Source of the DNA: Sphingopyxis sp. TUF1
Lineage (GTDB): Bacteria > Pseudomonadota > Alphaproteobacteria > Sphingomonadales > Sphingomonadaceae
Direction of reading: 5' to 3'
Assembly: GCF_036687315.1 (NCBI RefSeq)
Contig: NZ_CP144683.1
Span: forward strand, 248,001 to 312,000
DNA: 64,000 nucleotides
This document shows positions 1 to 8,930 of this stretch, piece after piece (the first letter of the stretch is position 1; every line of letters begins with the position of its first letter). A model generated the notes under the pieces. It saw only the letters and a list, made by a program, of their open reading frames with translations, was not told the DNA's origin and searched no databases. The translations under genes and the position numbers were made by a program.

Positions 1-362
1 CCGATGGCGACCGGCCCGTGACGGTGCCCGAACAATTGCAGCGGATGACCGTGCTTTTGCACCGCGAAATGCCCGAAACCTTTGCCGAATGGAAAAAGGC
101 GATCGGCATGCCCTATCTCGAGCCTGCAGGGATTGACTATTTCGATTCGGGCCCGCTGATGCTCGAGGCCGCGGCGCAGGGTATCGGCATCGCCTTCATG
201 CATGGCCATCATTTCGACGACGCGCACGACCCGCGGCTCGTTCGCCTGTTCGACTATGACGTGGACAGTCCCTACAGCTACTGGTTCGTCTGCCGCCCGC
301 GCGCGCTGCGCCAGCCGGCGGTCAAGCTGTTCCACGACTGGCTGCTTGCGGCCCGAATCTGA
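1..362 (+). CDS. LysR-type transcriptional regulator, C-terminal part (5' truncated by window edge)
   Basis: The frame is open from the window edge to the stop at 360-362, so the gene starts outside the window and lacks its HTH. The visible 119 or so residues are the second half of a LysR substrate-binding domain. GIDYFDSGPLMLEAAAQGIGIAF is the usual GcvA/AmpR-type stretch in which the effector pocket closes, and RPVKLFHDWL-like residues near the end form the last helix. The effector cannot be told. The GTG at 18 is internal and should not be taken as a start. LysR assignment is firm at family level only. Confidence 0.85.
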   Translation, partial: DGDRPVTVPEQLQRMTVLLHREMPETFAEWKKAIGMPYLEPAGIDYFDSGPLMLEAAAQGIGIAFMHGHHFDDAHDPRLVRLFDYDVDSPYSYWFVCRPRALRQPAVKLFHDWLLAARI

Positions 363-378
363 CGTCTATCAGGGAAAA

Positions 379-453
379 TGGTGCTGCTGGACAGGATTGA
401 ACTGTCGACCTCGTCATTACCAATGACGCGCTCTACCACTGAGCTACAGCAGC
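379..453 (-). tRNA. tRNA-Thr (GGT)
   Basis: Read on the minus strand this folds as a 75-nt cloverleaf: acceptor GCTGCTG pairs with CAGCAGC, then discriminator A and an encoded CCA. The anticodon stem CGTCA/TGACG encloses the loop TTGGTAA, giving anticodon GGT. The T-arm contains GTTCAATC. It lies 17 bp beyond the LysR stop in the opposite direction. Confidence 0.95.
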
Positions 454-560
454 AACCGGGCCGCCGTGCAAACCGATGCGCACGGGGCAGGCGCGGCCTA
501 TGGCGGGGCGCCCTTCGCCTGTCAAGGTGCGAGGCTTGACGTTCGGGCGATTTCGCGGGC

Positions 561-701
561 ATGGCCGCACCCGTGAGCAAGACGCCCTCCCCTGCCGACC
601 TCGAACGCGAACGTCGCCTCGCGGACGCGCTGCGCGAAAACCTGCGTAAGCGGAAGGCACAATCCCGCGAAGCAAAGGGCGAGACGCCACCTAAAGGCTG
701 A
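561..701 (+). CDS. Small conserved basic protein, 46 aa, unknown function
   Basis: This short frame starts at ATG 561 and ends at TGA 699-701. The product is highly charged: after MAAPVSKTPSPADLERERR comes a lysine/arginine-rich helix and a GETPPKG tail, with no cysteine, signal peptide or membrane segment. Short proteins of this shape are common beside tRNA genes in sphingomonad genomes, but I know of no function. It converges on and overlaps the DUF1905 gene by 11 bp (691-701), so the two 3' ends share sequence. No strong Shine-Dalgarno is visible. Its reality rests on the protein-like charge pattern. Confidence 0.5.
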   Translation: MAAPVSKTPSPADLERERRLADALRENLRKRKAQSREAKGETPPKG

Positions 702-1005
702 CAGTCACCGTCACATCGTCGCCTTCGGCCAGGCCCTCAGCCTTGCGCACCGCCGCCTTAACCGGCAGCAACCATCCGCCACTCTCCGTATGCGGAAAGA
801 CTGACGTCATCCAGCTGGTCTCGCCGATCACCGCGCGCACCTTGGCCGATCCGAACCCGCGCCGTCCGTCGAGCCATCGTCCGCTGATCGCCGCCAGCCG
901 AATACCATCGCCCGCCTCGCCCGCGATCGTCACGAAGAACCATGCGGCGGGCGCCGTCGCCGATTGCCAGCGCCAAAGCGGGGTGGTGACGGTGAACGAT
1001 TCCAA
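691..1005 (-). CDS. DUF1905 domain protein
   Basis: The 104-residue product has the DUF1905 layout: a beta strand with WRWQ near the N-terminus, WFFVTI, then a run ending in FGSAKVRAVIGETSWMTSVF and the C-terminal GWLLPVKAAVRKAEGLAEGDDV segment. DUF1905 is a small beta-barrel family without an assigned reaction, sometimes joined to a YdeI/OmpD-associated domain, which is absent here. The stop codon lies inside the 3' end of the small gene at 561-701. The cyclophilin gene follows upstream on the same strand with a 6-bp gap, so the two could share a transcript. Confidence 0.85.
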   Translation of the reverse strand: MESFTVTTPLWRWQSATAPAAWFFVTIAGEAGDGIRLAAISGRWLDGRRGFGSAKVRAVIGETSWMTSVFPHTESGGWLLPVKAAVRKAEGLAEGDDVTVTVSL

Positions 1006-1011
1006 GCCGTT

Positions 1012-1932
1012 TTACTTCGCTCCGATCGGGCGCACCGGCACCGGAATATTGCAGATGTCGGCGCCGCCCGCGGGGCGGATAAAAAAGGGATCGCGGCGGT
1101 TAGCGCGTGCATCGGCATATTTCGCAAAGCTGCCGCTCTGCGCCGACAGATATTCGAACCGCGGCTGTTCGGCGGCGGGCAGATCGGTCGCGATGCGAAT
1201 CGACACGATCGGCACCCGCTGCGAATCCTCCTCATAGAAGCCGAGCGCGTCCGTCCCGCGCGGCAGGCTCGACAGATGCTCGATCCCTTCAACGACGCGG
1301 CCGACAAGCGCGATGTTACGATCGAGATGCCGCGGCGCATGGCCGATCACCGTGTAAAGCTCAGCCCCGCTTCCCGTGTCGGGGGAAAGGTTGCGGCCGA
1401 CGCCAACCATGCCGTAGCAATGGACAGGCCACACCGCGTCGGCGTTCCAAGCGACCGGCCAACCTGCCAGAACGCCATGATGTGGAGCATATGTGCCATT
1501 GGCGGACGCCAACCAGGTCGTTGTTTCGCGCTGACGCTCCGAAAGATACGCGCTCTCGGGCACCGTCACCAAACCGTCCGGCAAAGCCTTCTTTTCGGTC
1601 GCATCGCCCCATTGGACGACATAATTGTCCTGCACGCGGTTGATGCTGGTGCCGTCCCACCAGCGCGCCGCGGCGAGCTTGCGGATATTAGCGATCCATC
1701 CCTGACTGAAGGGTGCGGGCATCAGCTGGATGATGACGCGGCGCGCCTTGCCGGCTGCATACGGCGCCAAGTCCATCACGAGCAGATCCGACGGCGCGAT
1801 CGCTACCCAGTCCGCCGCGGGCGCCGCATCTACGATTTCGCTAGGCGATGGTTGCGCAGGCGGGGCTTCCTGGGCAGCGATGGGATGGACGAAGGCGAAG
1901 GCCGCTGCGGCGGCGAGCAGGCGATGGATCAT
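1012..1932 (-). CDS. Periplasmic cyclophilin-type peptidyl-prolyl cis-trans isomerase
   Basis: The 306-residue product begins with a cleavable signal peptide (MIHRLLAAAAAFAFVHPIAAQ) and is expected in the periplasm, where this family catalyses proline isomerisation. Cyclophilin-like motifs include SINRVQDNYVVQWGD, whose Arg matches the catalytic Arg of FHRV in classical members, then VLAGWPVAW, CYGMVGVGRNLSPDTGSGAELYTVIG in sections, and RNIALVGRVVEGIEHL. The protein is longer than a minimal cyclophilin because of inserts around residues 100-160. ATG 1930-1932 was preferred to a start 21 bp upstream because it places the signal peptide at the N-terminus. It sits directly before the DUF1905 gene. 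Confidence 0.85.
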   Translation of the reverse strand: MIHRLLAAAAAFAFVHPIAAQEAPPAQPSPSEIVDAAPAADWVAIAPSDLLVMDLAPYAAGKARRVIIQLMPAPFSQGWIANIRKLAAARWWDGTSINRVQDNYVVQWGDATEKKALPDGLVTVPESAYLSERQRETTTWLASANGTYAPHHGVLAGWPVAWNADAVWPVHCYGMVGVGRNLSPDTGSGAELYTVIGHAPRHLDRNIALVGRVVEGIEHLSSLPRGTDALGFYEEDSQRVPIVSIRIATDLPAAEQPRFEYLSAQSGSFAKYADARANRRDPFFIRPAGGADICNIPVPVRPIGAK

Positions 1933-2007
1933 GCGTCTGTCTGCCACGCCCAACCGGCTTGCGAAAGCCCCGACAACCGACTAGGGCGCGCCTTCCAGTG
2001 CAAATGC

Positions 2008-2098
2008 GGAGCGGTGGCCGAGTGGTCGAAGGCGCTCGCCTGGAAAGTGAGTATACGTCAAAAGCGTATCGAGGGTTCGAATCCCTCCCGCTCCGCCA
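2008..2098 (+). tRNA. tRNA-Ser (GGA)
   Basis: This is a 91-nt class II tRNA: acceptor GGAGCGG pairs with CCGCTCC, followed by discriminator G and encoded CCA. The anticodon stem CTCGC/GTGAG holds loop CTGGAAA, giving GGA, and a long variable arm with stem TACGTC-like/GCGTA follows, as expected for serine. The T-arm reads GGGTTCGAATCCC. Confidence 0.95.
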
Positions 2099-2214
2099 CC
2101 CCTTTTTCCCTTACACACGCAACGACACAGCCGCGCGCCGTTAAGCGCAGAAAACGGGGAGTATATCGAGAAAACCCCCGACCGGCCCGGCGTCGTTACG
2201 GCTTGGGAGGGAAA

Positions 2215-2291
2215 TGGCGCACCCGGAGCGATTCGAACGCCCGACCCTCAGATTCGTAGTCTGATGCTCTATCCAGCTGAGCTACGGGTGC
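2215..2291 (-). tRNA. tRNA-Arg (ACG)
   Basis: On the minus strand acceptor GCACCCG pairs with CGGGTGC, then G and encoded CCA, 77 nt in all. Stem TCAGA/TCTGA encloses loop CTACGAA, giving anticodon ACG, which after deamination to inosine reads CGN codons. The T-loop is GTTCGAATC. Confidence 0.95.
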
Positions 2292-2345
2292 GTGGAGCGG
2301 TGCCTTTAGGGGCCTGTGCGGAGTCGCGCAAGCCCCTTTGGCCGA

Positions 2346-5003
2346 TTATTTGCGCAGCGCCGCCTGCGCCGCCGCGAGCCGCGCGATTGGCACGCGATAG
2401 GGCGAGGCGCTGACATAATCGAGGCCGGTTTTTTCGCAAAAATGGATGCTCGGCGCGTCGCCGCCATGCTCGCCGCAGATGCCAAGTTTTACCTCGGGAC
2501 GCGTCGCCCGGCCGCGGTCGGCAGCAATCTCGATCAGCTGGCCCACGCCCTCGACATCCAGGCTGACGAACGGGTCGGTCAGGAAGATGCCCTTGTCGAC
2601 ATATTGCGTGAGGAAACGACCCGCATCGTCGCGGCTGATGCCGATCGTCGTTTGCGTCAAATCGTTGGTACCGAAGCTGAAAAATTCGGCCGTCTCGGCG
2701 ATCTGCCCCGCCATCAGCGCGGCGCGCGGCAATTCGATCATCGTGCCGACGAGGTACGCGATCTCGCGGCCCTTTTTGGAAAACACCGCCTTCGCCTGGG
2801 CATCGACGACCGCCTTCATCAGGTCGAACTCGCGGCGCGTCGCCACCAAGGGGATCATCACCTCGGGGATCGGCGCGGCGCCGGTTTCGGCGGCGACGTC
2901 ACATGCGGCCTCAAAGATCGCGCGTGCCTGCATTTCGTAGATTTCAGGATAGGTTACACCGAGACGGCACCCGCGATGGCCGAGCATCGGGTTGAATTCG
3001 TGGAGTTCGTTCGCCCGCGCTTTCAGCGCCTCGATTCCCACACCCGCCGCTGCGGCGACATCGGCGAAATCCTCCTCGCGCGTCGGCAAAAATTCGTGGA
3101 GCGGCGGGTCGAGCAGACGAATAGTTACCGGCAAACCCGCCATCACCTGAAAAATCCCGGCGAAATCCGCACGCTGCTCAGGAAGCAATTTGGCAAGCGC
3201 GGCGCGGCGGCCATCCTCGCTATCGGCGAGGATCATCTCGCGCACCGCAGTGATGCGCGCCGCGTCGAAGAACATATGTTCGGTACGGCAGAGCCCGATG
3301 CCCTCGGCGCCAAAGTCGCGCGCGACCTGGGCATCCTGCGGGGTTTCGGCGTTGGCGCGCACCCTCATGCGGCGCACCTTGTCGGCCCACACCATCAGCG
3401 TGCCGAAATCCCCGACCAGTTCGGGGAGCAGGGTTGGAACCTCGCCCGTCATCACTTCGCCGGTCGATCCGTCGAGGGTGATGATGTCGCCCTCGCGCAG
3501 TTCGCGGCCTGCGACGCGCAGCACGCGCGCGGCGCCGTCAATGCTCAGTCCGCCCGCACCCGACACGCACGGGCGCCCCATGCCGCGCGCAACGACCGCC
3601 GCGTGGCTGGTCATCCCGCCGCGCGCGGTCAGGATCCCCTTCGCGGCGTGCATGCCGTGGATGTCCTCGGGCGACGTCTCGACGCGAACGAGGATCACCG
3701 CTTCACCCATGCCCGCGGCCTTTTCGGCGCTGTCGGCATCGAACATGATCTTGCCCGACGCAGCGCCGGGACTCGCCGGAAGCCCCTTGGTCAGCACGTC
3801 GCGCGGCGCCTTCGGGTCGAGTGTGGGGTGGAGAAGCTGATCGAGCGCGCCCGGATCGACGCGACCGACGGCTTCCTCTTCCGAAATCAGCCCTTCCGCC
3901 GCCATTTCGACCGCGATGCGGAGCGCCGCCTTGGCGGTGCGCTTGCCCGAACGGGTCTGCAGCATCCACAGAGTGCCACGTTCGACGGTGAACTCGATGT
4001 CCTGCATATCGCGATAGTGCGTTTCGAGCGTGTCGAAGACGCGGCCCAGCTCCGCGAAAGTTTCGGGCATCGCCTCTTCCATCGACAGCGGCTTGGCGCC
4101 GGCAGCCTCGCGAGCGATCCTGGTCAGATATTGCGGGGTACGGATGCCCGCGACGACGTCTTCGCCCTGGGCATTGATGAGCCATTCGCCATACCAGGCA
4201 CGCTCGCCGGTCGCCGGGTCGCGTGTGAACGCCACCCCCGTTGCCGAGGTGTCGCCCATATTGCCGAACACCATTGCCTGGACGTTGACCGCGGTGCCCC
4301 ATTCGCCGGGGATCGAGTTCAGGCGGCGATAGACCTTTGCGCGGTCGCTTTCCCAGCTTGCGAAGACGGCGCCGATCGCGCCCCACAGCTGATCCTTCGG
4401 ATCCTGCGGAAAAGGCGCGCCGGTTTCGCGCTCGACGATCGTCTGATAGGTCCTGACCAGCGCCTGCCAATCCTCGGCCGACATTTCAGTATCGAGATAA
4501 AAGCCCTTGTCTTCCTTCGCGATTTCCAGCGCTTCCTCGAACTCGGCATGGTCGAGGCCCATGACGACGTCGGCATACATCTGGACGAAGCGGCGGTAGC
4601 TGTCCCATGCGAAGCGCGGATCGCCCGACGCTTCGGAAAGTCCGACCACGGTCGCATCGTTGAGCCCGAGGTTGAGGACCGTGTCCATCATCCCCGGCAT
4701 TGAAACGCGCGCGCCAGAGCGAACCGAAACAAGAAGCGGGTCGGCGGCGTCGCCGAACTTTTTTCCGGTGATGCCTTCAATATGGGCAATGCCTGCGGCA
4801 ACCTCTTCGACGAGGCCCGCGGGGAATTGCTCACCATTGGCATAATATTGGGTGCAGACGTCGGTGGTGATTGTAAAGCCCGGCGGCACCGGCAGGCCGA
4901 TCGAGGCCATTTCGGCAAGGTTCGACCCCTTGCCGCCCAGCAACTCTTTCGAACGCTCGGCGGTCGTGGCCGCGCCGCCGAACAAATGCACCATCTTCGT
5001 CAT
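2346..5003 (-). CDS. ppdK: Pyruvate, phosphate dikinase
   Basis: The 885-residue enzyme interconverts pyruvate, ATP and phosphate with PEP, AMP and pyrophosphate in the cytoplasm. Domains in order are the N-terminal ATP-grasp domain (starting LFGGAATTAERSKELLGGKG), the phosphohistidine swivel domain with GGMTSHAAVVARGMGRP and catalytic His467, and the C-terminal PEP/pyruvate TIM barrel with GLCRTEHMFF, TNDLTQTT and GICGEHGGD, which holds the catalytic Cys. The length is normal for the family. An AGGAG ribosome site stands just before ATG 5003. In heterotrophic alphaproteobacteria it commonly serves gluconeogenic PEP supply. The long frame on the opposite strand is an antisense shadow. Confidence 0.97.
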   Translation of the reverse strand: MTKMVHLFGGAATTAERSKELLGGKGSNLAEMASIGLPVPPGFTITTDVCTQYYANGEQFPAGLVEEVAAGIAHIEGITGKKFGDAADPLLVSVRSGARVSMPGMMDTVLNLGLNDATVVGLSEASGDPRFAWDSYRRFVQMYADVVMGLDHAEFEEALEIAKEDKGFYLDTEMSAEDWQALVRTYQTIVERETGAPFPQDPKDQLWGAIGAVFASWESDRAKVYRRLNSIPGEWGTAVNVQAMVFGNMGDTSATGVAFTRDPATGERAWYGEWLINAQGEDVVAGIRTPQYLTRIAREAAGAKPLSMEEAMPETFAELGRVFDTLETHYRDMQDIEFTVERGTLWMLQTRSGKRTAKAALRIAVEMAAEGLISEEEAVGRVDPGALDQLLHPTLDPKAPRDVLTKGLPASPGAASGKIMFDADSAEKAAGMGEAVILVRVETSPEDIHGMHAAKGILTARGGMTSHAAVVARGMGRPCVSGAGGLSIDGAARVLRVAGRELREGDIITLDGSTGEVMTGEVPTLLPELVGDFGTLMVWADKVRRMRVRANAETPQDAQVARDFGAEGIGLCRTEHMFFDAARITAVREMILADSEDGRRAALAKLLPEQRADFAGIFQVMAGLPVTIRLLDPPLHEFLPTREEDFADVAAAAGVGIEALKARANELHEFNPMLGHRGCRLGVTYPEIYEMQARAIFEAACDVAAETGAAPIPEVMIPLVATRREFDLMKAVVDAQAKAVFSKKGREIAYLVGTMIELPRAALMAGQIAETAEFFSFGTNDLTQTTIGISRDDAGRFLTQYVDKGIFLTDPFVSLDVEGVGQLIEIAADRGRATRPEVKLGICGEHGGDAPSIHFCEKTGLDYVSASPYRVPIARLAAAQAALRK

Positions 5004-5105
5004 GTCTTACTCCTGCTGCCCCGGGGAGGAGGTTGCGGCTGGATAGGTATGCAATCGCAGTTGGTCGATTCAGTTTTGCTTCGGTCTTTCCAGACTTCCC
5101 TACTC

Positions 5106-5184
5106 CGTTCGCATCGAGCGAAATCGAGATGCCCATCATTCTTGTTCGCTTTCCCGGATGTCTCGACTTCGCTCGACATGAACG
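5106..5184. repeat. REP-type inverted pair between ppdK and glyS
   Basis: Two imperfect copies of a palindromic motif face each other. One is at about 5106-5132 (CGAGCGAAATCGAGAT core) and the other at 5157-5184 (TCTCGACTTCGCTCGACAT core). The second is the reverse complement of the first with a few mismatches. It fills much of the 197-bp gap between two genes on the same strand, where such pairs often stabilise transcripts or help end them. Confidence 0.75.
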
Positions 5185-5200
5185 GGAATGGAAGGTCGAT

Positions 5201-7585
5201 TTACCCCTCGATCTTCGAGAAATCGGCGACGCCGTGCACCGCGCCGGTAAATCGGGCGAGCAAGCCGAGGCGATAGGCGCGAACCGCTTCGTCGGGATCG
5301 TTGACCATCACGCCGTCGAAAAAGGCATCGATCGGCGCGCGAAGCGAGGCAAGCGCGGCCATGGCGTCGGTGAAGCGTTCTTCGGCAACGGCGGCGGAGG
5401 CCGCGGGTTCAGCGGCATCGAGCGCCGTGACGAGGGCGGCATCCACATCCGTCGCCCTCGCGAAGGCGGGAGCCGCTGTGTTCGGCGCACTACCCCCAGC
5501 GGCCCCCGCCTTCGCGGGGGCGACGTTTACATCCGCCTGCTTCAGGATATTCGCCGCGCGCTTGTAGCCCGCGAGCAGATTGGCGCCTTCCTCGGTCGCC
5601 ATGAACGCCTGCAAAGCTTTGACGCGAGCGAGCAGGCGAACAAGATCATCCTCGCCGCCGAGCGCGAACACCGCGTCGATCAGGTCGTGGCGAACGCCGG
5701 CTTCGCGCTGCTGGACCTTGAGGCGGTCTGCGAGGAAAGAAAGTACGTCCCGCTTGACTTCAGCGAGAGACAATAGCTCCACTTTTCGAACAATGTCGTT
5801 TTCCAGAGCATCCTTCTTCGCGGGACGCACGATCGATAGACGACGATCTTCCACGAGAGATAGCTGCCCGGATCGCACTCGAGTGAATTCCGGCACTATT
5901 CCGCCGTCGGGAGTGCTATCCCAGCCTAAATAACGGTAATCATTGGGCCAGCTTGTGAGACCATCAAAGGCGGCATGTACAGCGGCCAAAATTCCAAAAC
6001 GCAAATCGTTTTGGATCATTAGCCGAATGATACCCAAGGCCGCTCGCCTCAAAGCGAATGGGTCGCGTGATCCGGAGGGCTTCTCATCAATGGCGAAGAA
6101 GCCCGCTGCGATTGTATCCAATTTATCCGCCAGCGCCACGGCCACCGTCGCCGGAGCGGACGGGACATCATCGCCCTGCCCTACCGGCTTGTAATGGTCG
6201 CGGATCGCGTCGGCGACGGCATCGGGGAGGCCTTCGGCGCGGGCGTAATAGCCGCCCATCAGGCCTTGCAGTTCGGGGAATTCGCCGACCATTTCGGTGA
6301 CGAGGTCGGCCTTCGCCAAGCGTGCCGCGAGTTCGGCCTGATCGGCCAATTCCTCGCGAGACACATCCGTGATCCCCCGCGAAGGCGGGGGTCCAGAGCG
6401 TTTATCCGCTGATGTGGGCGCATCTCCGCTCTGGGTTCCCGCCTGCGCGGGAACACTCGAAGGCATAATGATGCCTTCTTCGATTAGCCAGCGCGCGAGC
6501 TTCGCGACGCGTTCGACCTTGTCGGCGACGGTGCCCAGCTTTTCGTGGAAGGTGATGTTCGCGAGCTTTTCGGCGTGCTGCGCGAGCGTCTTCTTCTGGT
6601 CCTGCTCCCAAAAGAAACGCGCATCCGACAACCTCGCGGCCAGCACCTTGCGGTTGCCCGCGACGATCTCGGCGCCGCCATCCCTCGCGTCAATGTTTGC
6701 GGTGCAGACGAAGCCGTTGGCGAGCTTGCCGTCAGCGCCGTTCACTACGAAATATTTCTGGTTCACGCGTGTCGTGAGCTGGATGACCTCGGGCGGCACC
6801 TCCAGAAACGCTTCGTCGAAGCGGCCGAGCAACGGCACCGGCCATTCGGTGAGGCCCGCATTCTCGATCACCAGCCCCTCGTCCTCGACCAGGGTCATCC
6901 CGGCATCGGCCGCGGCCTTGGCAGCGCCGTCGCGGATGATCGCCTGGCGTTCTTCATGGTCGACGATGACGTGGCACGCGCGGAGCTTCTCGGCGTAGTC
7001 CGCCGCCGAGCCGATCGTGATCTCGCCCGGGCAGTGGAAGCGATGGCCGCGCGTCGCGAAACCGCTCGCGATGCCGCCGATCTCGCACGGCACCAGTTCC
7101 TCGCCGAAAATCGCGACGATACCCGACAGTGGGCGCACCCAGCGCAGGCTTTCGCTGCTCGCGCTTTCCTTGCCCCAGCGCATCGATTTCGGCCAGGCGA
7201 AGGCGCGGACGATCGCGGGGATCGCCTCGGCGAGCACCTCGGCGGTCGCGCGGCCGGGTTTGTCGATGACGGCGAAGTAGACGCCGTCGCGGTCTTCGAG
7301 TTGATCCTGCGTCAGGCCGGTCTTGCGGAGGAAGCCTTCGAGCGCCTGCGGCGGCGCGCTGGTGCGCGGGCCTTTAAGCTCTTCGCTGACCGCGGCGGTC
7401 GCTTGCGGAAGGCCCCTGGCGATCAGCGCGAGACGGCGCGGCGTCGACCAGATGGTGAGGTCGCCGACCTCTATCCCTGCGGCCGCCATCTGCGTGCGGA
7501 ACAGCTTGTCGAGTTCGGCGCGCGCACCCGCCTGCATCCGCGCCGGGATTTCCTCGCTGCGCAGCTCGAGAAGGAAATCGGTCAC
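5201..7585 (-). CDS. glyS: Glycyl-tRNA synthetase beta subunit, with in-frame repeat insertions
   Basis: This is the beta subunit of the heterotetrameric glycyl-tRNA synthetase. The start is GTG 7585, which overlaps the glyQ stop in a GTGA arrangement and gives [17 protein letters not shown], the normal family N-terminus. Conserved stretches include [45 protein letters not shown] and the C-terminal [20 protein letters not shown]. At 794 residues it is about 100 longer than usual. Two extra segments are translations of REP-type palindromes (5450-5525 and 6371-6454), and a third lies in a GC-poorer stretch at about 5765-6125. All keep the frame, so the protein is probably functional. Confidence in identity is high; in the effect of the inserts, low. 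Confidence 0.95.
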   Translation of the reverse strand: MTDFLLELRSEEIPARMQAGARAELDKLFRTQMAAAGIEVGDLTIWSTPRRLALIARGLPQATAAVSEELKGPRTSAPPQALEGFLRKTGLTQDQLEDRDGVYFAVIDKPGRATAEVLAEAIPAIVRAFAWPKSMRWGKESASSESLRWVRPLSGIVAIFGEELVPCEIGGIASGFATRGHRFHCPGEITIGSAADYAEKLRACHVIVDHEERQAIIRDGAAKAAADAGMTLVEDEGLVIENAGLTEWPVPLLGRFDEAFLEVPPEVIQLTTRVNQKYFVVNGADGKLANGFVCTANIDARDGGAEIVAGNRKVLAARLSDARFFWEQDQKKTLAQHAEKLANITFHEKLGTVADKVERVAKLARWLIEEGIIMPSSVPAQAGTQSGDAPTSADKRSGPPPSRGITDVSREELADQAELAARLAKADLVTEMVGEFPELQGLMGGYYARAEGLPDAVADAIRDHYKPVGQGDDVPSAPATVAVALADKLDTIAAGFFAIDEKPSGSRDPFALRRAALGIIRLMIQNDLRFGILAAVHAAFDGLTSWPNDYRYLGWDSTPDGGIVPEFTRVRSGQLSLVEDRRLSIVRPAKKDALENDIVRKVELLSLAEVKRDVLSFLADRLKVQQREAGVRHDLIDAVFALGGEDDLVRLLARVKALQAFMATEEGANLLAGYKRAANILKQADVNVAPAKAGAAGGSAPNTAAPAFARATDVDAALVTALDAAEPAASAAVAEERFTDAMAALASLRAPIDAFFDGVMVNDPDEAVRAYRLGLLARFTGAVHGVADFSKIEG
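5450..5525. repeat. REP doublet inside glyS (near 3' end of the gene)
   Basis: Two hairpins, about 5451-5474 (CGCCCTCGCGAAGGCGGG core) and 5501-5524 (CCCCCGCCTTCGCGGGGG core), are arranged as mirror images. An inner pair, AGCCGCTG at 5471-5478 with CAGCGGC at 5498-5504, joins them. The element lies fully inside glyS and is read in frame as an Ala/Pro-rich insert ([11 protein letters not shown] through [10 protein letters not shown]). Confidence 0.8.
6371..6454. repeat. REP doublet inside glyS (middle of the gene)
   Basis: Hairpin GATCCCCCGC/GCGGGGGTC spans 6371-6393 and hairpin GTTCCCGCCTGCGCGGGAAC spans 6435-6454. CCAGAGCG (6393-6400) pairs with CGCTCTGG (6427-6434), so the whole 84 bp can fold on itself. 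It is read in frame within glyS as [20 protein letters not shown] and the residues after it, a peptide typical of translated REP elements rather than of synthetases. Confidence 0.85.
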
Positions 7586-8505
7586 AGCGTCCACCCCGGA
7601 TATTTCGCGGTCCAGTTCTCCGACTGGCTGTCGATCCAAGCCTTGCAGCTGCCCTTCGCGAGGTCGCGGACGCGCGCCATGTAATTGGCGCGTTCCTGCA
7701 CGCTGATCACCCCGCGCGCCTGGAGCAGGTTGAACAAATGGCTCGCCTCGATCGCCTGATCATAGGCTGCGAGCGGCACGTTCGCTTCAATCGCGCGGTT
7801 GCATTCAGCCTCGGCGGCCTTGAAGCCCGCGAACAGGCTGTCGGTGTCGGCAACCTCGAAATTCCATTTCGAGAACTGGCGTTCGTTTTCCAGAAAGACG
7901 TCGCCATAGCTCACCCCCGGCACGTCGCCGACGGGGTCGGAGAAGCGGAGGTCGTACACATTGTCGACATTCTGGATATACATGGCGAGGCGTTCGAGCC
8001 CGTAGGTGAGCTCGCCCGCGACGGGCTTGCAGTCGAAGCCGCCCATTTGCTGAAAGTAGGTGAACTGGGTAACTTCCATACCGTCGCACCAGACCTCCCA
8101 GCCCAGTCCCCACGCGCCGAGTGTCGGCGATTCCCAATCGTCCTCGACGAAGCGGATGTCGTGGAGCAGCGGGTCGATGCCGATCGCGGCGAGGCTGCCC
8201 AGATATTGTTCCTGCAGGTCGGCGGGCGAGGGCTTCAGGATCACCTGATACTGGTAATAATGCTGGAGGCGGTTCGGGTTCTCGCCATAGCGGCCGTCGG
8301 TCGGACGGCGGCTCGGCTGGACATAGGCGACGTTCCACGGCTCGGGACCGAGGCTGCGCAAGGTCGTCGCGGGGTGAAAGGTCCCTGCCCCGACGCGCAT
8401 GTCATAGGGCTGCAAGATCGCACAGCCTCGCGCGCTCCAATAGGCGTGGAGCGTCAGGATCATGTCCTGAAAGCTTAAGGATTTCGTCTCCGCCGCGTCG
8501 GCCAC
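7582..8505 (-). CDS. glyQ: Glycyl-tRNA synthetase alpha subunit
   Basis: The 307-residue class II catalytic subunit activates glycine and charges tRNA-Gly together with GlyS. Family motifs include [20 protein letters not shown] at the N-terminus, then [55 protein letters not shown] and [23 protein letters not shown] 8505 is taken as the start because it places the family N-terminus correctly; the frame stays open for 47 more codons upstream, but these look non-family. It overlaps glyS by 4 bp, so the subunits are translationally coupled. The opposite-facing XRE regulator gene begins 203 bp upstream. Confidence 0.96.
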   Translation of the reverse strand: MADAAETKSLSFQDMILTLHAYWSARGCAILQPYDMRVGAGTFHPATTLRSLGPEPWNVAYVQPSRRPTDGRYGENPNRLQHYYQYQVILKPSPADLQEQYLGSLAAIGIDPLLHDIRFVEDDWESPTLGAWGLGWEVWCDGMEVTQFTYFQQMGGFDCKPVAGELTYGLERLAMYIQNVDNVYDLRFSDPVGDVPGVSYGDVFLENERQFSKWNFEVADTDSLFAGFKAAEAECNRAIEANVPLAAYDQAIEASHLFNLLQARGVISVQERANYMARVRDLAKGSCKAWIDSQSENWTAKYPGWTL

Positions 8506-8626
8506 AATTCCGCTCTTTCGCAGGTGCAACAAGTGTCGCCGCCCTTGGCGCAGCGGGGCGCGGGGGTCAAGGGTGGCGGGAGATTGGAAGTTGTCGAAAG
8601 TGCCGCGGAACGCGGTTTCGGCGACC

Positions 8627-8686
8627 ATGTCAGGTTTTGTTGACATAGTCAGCGAATCATGTCATTTAGTCAACAAAACCTGACAT
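8627..8686. promoter_or_regulatory. Perfect 18-bp inverted repeat, candidate operator of the XRE regulator
   Basis: ATGTCAGGTTTTGTTGAC at 8627-8644 is exactly repeated in reverse at 8669-8686, with a 24-bp spacer. A TTGACA hexamer at 8640-8645 overlaps the left arm, so a bound protein could block a promoter. The site lies 22 bp before the XRE gene and 121 bp upstream of the glyQ start, so it could serve either or both. Autoregulation is inferred from position. Confidence 0.6.
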
Positions 8687-8708
8687 TCGGTCAGGGTCGC
8701 ATGACGGA

Positions 8709-8930
8709 ATGGCGATGAACAACCAGCTGAAGGTGCTGCGCGCGATGCGAAACTGGAGCCAGGCGGAACTTGCCGACCGGCTGGATGTGTCGCGCCAGGC
8801 GGTGAATGCGATCGAAACGGGCAAATATGACCCCTCGCTCCCGCTCGCTTTCAAGCTGGCGCGGCTGTTCGACATGCCGATCGAGGAGATTTTCGACGAT
8901 AGCCACAAAGGACATGACGATGGCGAATGA
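8709..8930 (+). CDS. XRE-family helix-turn-helix regulator
   Basis: The 73-residue product is a single Cro/CI-type HTH: LKVLRAMRNWSQAELADRLDVSRQAVNAIETGKYDPSLPLAFKLARLFDMPIEEIF. The recognition helix is VSRQAVNAIE, and there is no other domain. Proteins of this size usually pair with a neighbouring membrane protein gene, as here, where the next gene starts inside this one's 3' end. A long inverted repeat directly upstream is the likely operator. An ATG two codons in (8715) is an alternative start. The signal sensed is unknown. Confidence 0.92.
   Translation: MAMNNQLKVLRAMRNWSQAELADRLDVSRQAVNAIETGKYDPSLPLAFKLARLFDMPIEEIFDDSHKGHDDGE

Noticed and set aside
2316..4703. 795-codon plus-strand frame opposite ppdK
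   Set aside because: It is the antisense of a well-conserved gene in GC-rich DNA; its Arg/His-rich translation matches no family.
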